64,000 nucleotides of DNA from Rhodopseudomonas palustris. GTDB lineage: Bacteria; Pseudomonadota; Alphaproteobacteria; Rhizobiales; Xanthobacteraceae. The notes below the pieces were generated by a model. It worked only from the letters and a program-made list of their open reading frames with translations, did no database searches and was not told the origin of the DNA. The position numbers and the translations under genes are program-made. Below, piece after piece: positions 60,709-64,000 of this stretch (position 1 is the first letter of the stretch; every line of letters begins with the position of its first letter). Where the stretch lies: the NCBI RefSeq assembly GCF_003226555.1, contig NZ_QKQS01000038.1, forward strand, positions 1-64,000, read 5' to 3'.

Positions 60709-62973
60709 CTAGTCTCGAGGATTCTCATCGCGACGTTTCCACGCGGCTAAAAATTCGCGGACGACCCTGCCTGCTTCTTCCTGCTCATTCTTCGCCGCCA
60801 CTTCTTCGACTCGAGCCCGGAATGCATCTTTGTCAAGAATTTTGTCGATTGAATCAATGCCTGCACGCGTAGTCCGCTTAGCTACCCTGTCTCCGAGACC
60901 CGCCATGCCGAGCCCTTGGCTCCAAGAATACGATGTGAATGCCTTGGCGAACAAGGCGATAGCGGCGTCATCGTTCATTTTAGAAACGGTCCACGCTTTT
61001 ACCTCCGCCCCATCGTCATTGGCTAGCTCTCGCCATGCAAACATCAGATACGCAAGCGGGTTTGAATTGACTAGTTCGCCGCATTGGCTTGCAGAGCGCA
61101 GGCGCCCAAGTGATAGGTGCCGAAGCGCCTCGGCGTCTAATTCAGTGGTAAGGCAGTTCTCTTCGGGCTCAGGACTCTTCCCTTCCCGGGGGTGGTAGTC
61201 CTGATATGAAGATTGCGAGAAATGCACAAGCCAGCCTAAAGCCGCTCTCTTAATCGCTGCCATAAAAAGTGCAGAGCGTGTAGCCAAATCAAAGCGATCA
61301 AGCGTTAGTCGGCGAAGCAGCCAATGTATACGAAGCTGATTGTCACCTATACGAAAAGCGCCAGCCTTATCTGATTCAACATCGAGATCATCGCCAAGCT
61401 CGAATATCGCTGCGAGAAGAGGCTCAACATCTTCATCAGAGACGTTTGCAGCATATCGATTAAGCTCATCAAGGATGAGCATGGCTTTGGTTTTCCCATC
61501 TTTGCGGGTAACGGTGAGCGCCTCGCGCAGCTTTTGCTTTATGAATTCGCTGTCCGAGGCCCTCGCAATCAAGGCGTCGATCTCACGACGTGGCAGAACG
61601 TCATCACCAATCGAGAAACGGAAGTAAGATTCAAAATGCTCACTGGAGCAAACAAAACGCTGCCGCGCCCATTGACTAGCAGAATCCCCTCCGTAATTCA
61701 TGTTGCTCCAGACAGACTCAAGACGCGGAAACAAGCGCATAAGCGCACGACGAAGCCGCTCATGCTCCTTGGCATCAACAGAGCCAAGCATCAGCGCATC
61801 GATCTCGGCCTTTTGATCACGACCGGAACGCCCATATCTGTCGCCTGTGCCACATAGTCTTTCTTTGTTGCCGCGAACTGCACGGTAAAGTCCGGGCCTG
61901 AAAAGCCGAAGGGTCTCTACCCCGATAAAGTCAGCCACATCAACCTCACTGCCCACTCCAGGCCACGTGACCGAGAGCGCGTTTGTGAGGCGTGTCAAAT
62001 CGCGGGGGGTCCGAATTTCGGGTGCGATCACGTCGTAGAAGACATTCATGAAACGAACCAAGGAATCCTCGGTCGGTGAACCGCAGATAGCTTCAACTTG
62101 GCGAAGCAGTTCGTGATTCAGATCGACTTGGCGCGGCTCCGGAATATCGAAGCCTGCTTGAATCATTTTCTCGAGATAGTGGGGCCCCTCCGAGGGATAG
62201 CGCTCAGACACGATCGCCTCAGCGAGGTAGCGATCGAACACAAGTAAGTAAATAACGTTTGGCAGACGGCCAATCGACTTTACGAGGCGAAAGATCAATA
62301 GCGCCTCATCGGGCGAAAGCCGATCGATGTCATCGATCACGATAAGAAATCGCTTCTTCTGTTCTCCGAGAACCTTCGTCAGGTCAGCGTGAAGTTTTTC
62401 GACCGTATCTTCCGCATGGATCAGATCGGAAAACCATGACATGGTCCCCGCAGCAACGGAGCCAATGCCTCGCGCCCCAGCGAGGTCAGCTCCAGCGCTA
62501 ACGACAGAACCCGCGCGCAAGAGCCGCGCGCCGATTTTTGGAAGCACCTTTCTGAACTGGTCACCTAGTGACGGACCAAGACCAGCATAAAGCTCGCGAA
62601 AAAAGGCGAGCGCCAACGCCTCCTCCCCCCGAAACCACCAGCACGCGAAATTAACCACCGCAATCTCATCGTTCTCGATGGCATCCGTTAGATGGTGCAG
62701 TATTAGGTTGACGGCGCTGCTCTTGCCTGAGCCCCATGGCCCATTCAACGCAATAACAGTCCCCTCAGGAGCACGCATTTTACGGATGCTGGCAGCGAGT
62801 GCTTTGGCGAAAGGATCAATTCCAAACCTGTCGTCGGTTGGTTCGGTAATAGGCTTATCGTTGCGGGGGCCTTCGATGTCCTTCAAAGCGTCACCAATTT
62901 CTTCACCGTCAAATCGGCGTCTCACGCCCAACAGCACGATATCTCTTACCGGGTGTATTTTGCCAGGCCGCAA
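60709..62973 (-). CDS. KAP-family P-loop NTPase
   Basis: A 754-residue STAND-class KAP NTPase. Walker A is NGPWGSGKSSAVNL (GPWGSGKSS at 78-86) and Walker B is FLIVIDDIDRLSPDE (209-223); the KAP-typical TPRDLTRLTNAL lies further on. A hydrophobic insert (ARGIGSVAAGTMSWFSDLI) between the P-loop and Walker B could be membrane-associated, as in other KAP proteins. The C-terminal 300 residues have no recognised domain and may be the effector or sensor. KAP proteins often occur in phage-defence islands. GC is much lower than in flanking genes (about 48% in a sample line). The TTG start is weak; GTG at 62937 or 62925 is possible. Confidence 0.85.
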   Translation of the reverse strand: MRPGKIHPVRDIVLLGVRRRFDGEEIGDALKDIEGPRNDKPITEPTDDRFGIDPFAKALAASIRKMRAPEGTVIALNGPWGSGKSSAVNLILHHLTDAIENDEIAVVNFACWWFRGEEALALAFFRELYAGLGPSLGDQFRKVLPKIGARLLRAGSVVSAGADLAGARGIGSVAAGTMSWFSDLIHAEDTVEKLHADLTKVLGEQKKRFLIVIDDIDRLSPDEALLIFRLVKSIGRLPNVIYLLVFDRYLAEAIVSERYPSEGPHYLEKMIQAGFDIPEPRQVDLNHELLRQVEAICGSPTEDSLVRFMNVFYDVIAPEIRTPRDLTRLTNALSVTWPGVGSEVDVADFIGVETLRLFRPGLYRAVRGNKERLCGTGDRYGRSGRDQKAEIDALMLGSVDAKEHERLRRALMRLFPRLESVWSNMNYGGDSASQWARQRFVCSSEHFESYFRFSIGDDVLPRREIDALIARASDSEFIKQKLREALTVTRKDGKTKAMLILDELNRYAANVSDEDVEPLLAAIFELGDDLDVESDKAGAFRIGDNQLRIHWLLRRLTLDRFDLATRSALFMAAIKRAALGWLVHFSQSSYQDYHPREGKSPEPEENCLTTELDAEALRHLSLGRLRSASQCGELVNSNPLAYLMFAWRELANDDGAEVKAWTVSKMNDDAAIALFAKAFTSYSWSQGLGMAGLGDRVAKRTTRAGIDSIDKILDKDAFRARVEEVAAKNEQEEAGRVVREFLAAWKRRDENPRD

Positions 62974-63046
62974 TCAAAAAGGCGTTTGCATTGACGTGTA
63001 GTGCATACGGTCAACCGCCCTATACCGTGGCCGATTTCCTCCTCGA

Positions 63047-63397
63047 CTACGCCGCCACTACGCTGATCCGCGCCGCCGCGCGCGAGCGTGGCTTTTTGCG
63101 GATGACGATTTCGATATCCTGATCGAGCGCGGTGAGCAGCGTCATCAGCCGCTCGACCGAAAAGCCTTCCAGTTTGTAGTTTCGCAAGGCCGAGACCTTG
63201 GGCTGGTTGATCCCGAGCCGCACGGCGGCGGCGGCTTGGCTCAGGCGAGCGCGGTCGATCAACGCGTTCAAAGCATGGGCGAGCCTGAGCTTGGTCTGCC
63301 TCTCCTCTGCGTCGGGCATGCCCAGGTCCGCAAACACATTGCCGCTGCCGCGAGTGATCTCGGCTGCCGTGTCTTTGTTAGTGATCATTCTCGCCAT
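63047..63397 (-). CDS. XRE/HTH antitoxin of a HigBA-like pair
   Basis: A 116-residue protein with a central Xre-type helix-turn-helix (ARLSQAAAAVRLGINQPKVS) of the HTH_37 group. The leader ADLGMPDAEERQTKLRLAHA is typical of antitoxins paired with Gp49/HigB-like toxins. It overlaps the toxin gene's end by 20 bases, toxin first. Of three nearby ATGs (63400, 63397, 63388) I chose 63397 because GAGG precedes it by about 7 bases. It should neutralise the toxin and repress the shared promoter. Confidence 0.88.
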   Translation of the reverse strand: MARMITNKDTAAEITRGSGNVFADLGMPDAEERQTKLRLAHALNALIDRARLSQAAAAVRLGINQPKVSALRNYKLEGFSVERLMTLLTALDQDIEIVIRKKPRSRAAARISVVAA

Positions 63398-63761
63398 CAT
63401 GAGCCTCGTCGTCTTGTCGTGCGAACTTAAGCCGCCGCGCAATGAGTTCGATATCGCCGCGTGCGGTTCGGATCCCGCGCGGCGACTTCTTCTGGAATGC
63501 GTGCAGCACGTAGACCGCGTGCCGGAAGCGCACCGTATAGACCGCCCGATAGGTGTCACCGTCGAAATCATCGACCATTTCGAACACGCCCGGCCCCTCA
63601 CCCTTCCAGGGCTTGGCGCGCGGATGCTTACCGCCGAACTGGGCCAGCCCCAGCGCATTGCCGATCTCGCGCTGCACCGGCAACGGAAAGGCGCAAAGGT
63701 CGTCTTTCGATGACCCCACCCAGCGGAGCGGCTTTTCCCCACTCACAAGTTTCGGTCGCAT
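63378..63761 (-). CDS. Gp49/HigB-like (RelE superfamily) toxin
   Basis: A 127-residue protein of the phage-derived Gp49-like/HigB family: PLRWVGSSKDDLCAFPLPVQ, then GNALGLAQFGGKHPRAKPW and VFEMVDDFDGDTYRAVYTVR, finishing with VYVLHAFQKKSPRGI. These act as ribosome-dependent mRNA nucleases. The ATG giving MRPKLVSGEK was chosen because GGGATATTG lies upstream. A 16-bp dyad over that site should be the operator. It heads the pair, with the antitoxin overlapping its end. Confidence 0.88.
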   Translation of the reverse strand: MRPKLVSGEKPLRWVGSSKDDLCAFPLPVQREIGNALGLAQFGGKHPRAKPWKGEGPGVFEMVDDFDGDTYRAVYTVRFRHAVYVLHAFQKKSPRGIRTARGDIELIARRLKFARQDDEAHDGENDH

Positions 63762-63767
63762 GACAAT

Positions 63768-63783
63768 ATCCCAGTTTTGGGAT
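63768..63783 (-). promoter_or_regulatory. Operator-like dyad of the toxin-antitoxin pair
   Basis: ATCCCA-GTTT-TGGGAT overlaps the ribosome site of the toxin gene. Upstream lie two AGAACA direct repeats (in AGAACAAAATGAGAACA on the minus strand, about 63800-63818), a possible second antitoxin or promoter site. Binding by the HTH antitoxin is inferred. Confidence 0.55.
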
Positions 63784-63861
63784 GCGAACAACGACAACAA
63801 ATGTTCTCATTTTGTTCTTATCATACAGAGTGAGGACCGGCAAGGTTTCGAGGCAGAGTTA

Positions 63862-64000
63862 TTACTTCCCCGCAAACAGCCCGTTCAGTTCCGCGCCCTT
63901 GGTCGCTCCGGCGAATGCCGTGAACGTGCCCTGCTCGGCGATCTCGCGCGCGGCGCCGAGGAAGCCGGCCCAGGCGCAGCGCGCCAGCGAGCCGCCGACG
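63862..64000 (-). CDS. Isocitrate lyase/PEP mutase-family protein (C-terminal end, partial)
   Basis: Only the last 45 codons lie in the window: VGGSLARCAWAGFLGAAREI, then AEQGTFTAFAGATKGAELNG and a final LFAGK. This matches the C-terminus of the oxaloacetate decarboxylase/carboxyphosphonoenolpyruvate mutase-like family, whose members cleave or rearrange small oxo-acids. The gene continues beyond the right edge. Confidence 0.7.
   Translation of the reverse strand, partial: VGGSLARCAWAGFLGAAREIAEQGTFTAFAGATKGAELNGLFAGK

Overview
The window is high-GC chromosomal DNA from an alphaproteobacterium of the Bradyrhizobiaceae, almost certainly Rhodopseudomonas palustris or a close relative. The evidence is a ferredoxin reductase that reads like palustrisredoxin reductase, a bradavidin-type avidin, the alphaproteobacterial ATPase zeta subunit, Bradyrhizobiaceae-only small proteins, and several families of short palindromic intergenic repeats. 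The first 44 bases are an almost pure C tract, so the window probably starts at a contig end.

Layout. 0.1-2 kb: paaA (aerobic phenylacetyl-CoA epoxidation) facing a TetR regulator across a shared palindrome. 2-4.4 kb: polyhydroxybutyrate accessory genes (phasin with twin TTGC-N3-GCAA boxes, a small PhaE-like protein, an alpha/beta hydrolase, a DUF6489 protein). 4.4-11.1 kb: an amino-acid oxidase and a TetR-MFP-RND efflux operon. 11.3-16.4 kb: cytochrome P450, an L,D-transpeptidase with a degenerate second catalytic domain, a VOC protein and a PfkB kinase. 16.5-23 kb: a TonB siderophore receptor, the ferredoxin reductase and a GT2-GtrA/PMT glycosyltransferase pair. 23-30.4 kb: DUF72, a BcsS-like protein, an adenylate cyclase and a TetR-HlyD-ABC export operon whose genes all overlap by ATGA. 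30.4-35.3 kb: a diguanylate cyclase, small proteins, a crotonase facing a LysR regulator, and the avidin.

35.4-42.7 kb is a carbon-monoxide-dehydrogenase-like molybdenum hydroxylase cluster (coxG, coxS, coxM, coxD, coxE, a split xdhC, and a MoCo-binding/cytidylyltransferase fusion). It has every accessory part but no large catalytic subunit coxL: coxS and coxM are only 75 bp apart. 44.3-49.6 kb is a complete branched-chain amino-acid-type ABC transporter (HMGFK). 49.8-54 kb holds ccdA, a P1-family peptidase, an EF-hand protein, rpe and a hypothetical gene. 54-59.3 kb is a purine block (purB facing purC-purS-coiled coil-purQ) plus the ATPase zeta subunit. A roughly 650-bp structured gene-free stretch precedes purB.

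59.8-63.8 kb looks like an acquired accessory island: an HTH protein, a 754-residue KAP-family P-loop NTPase with clearly lower GC than its surroundings, and a Gp49/HigB-like toxin-antitoxin pair that could be co-transcribed with it. It is the best candidate here for an uncharacterised defence-type unit. The window ends inside a PEP-mutase/isocitrate-lyase-family gene.

No rRNA, tRNA, CRISPR array or intact insertion sequence was recognised.
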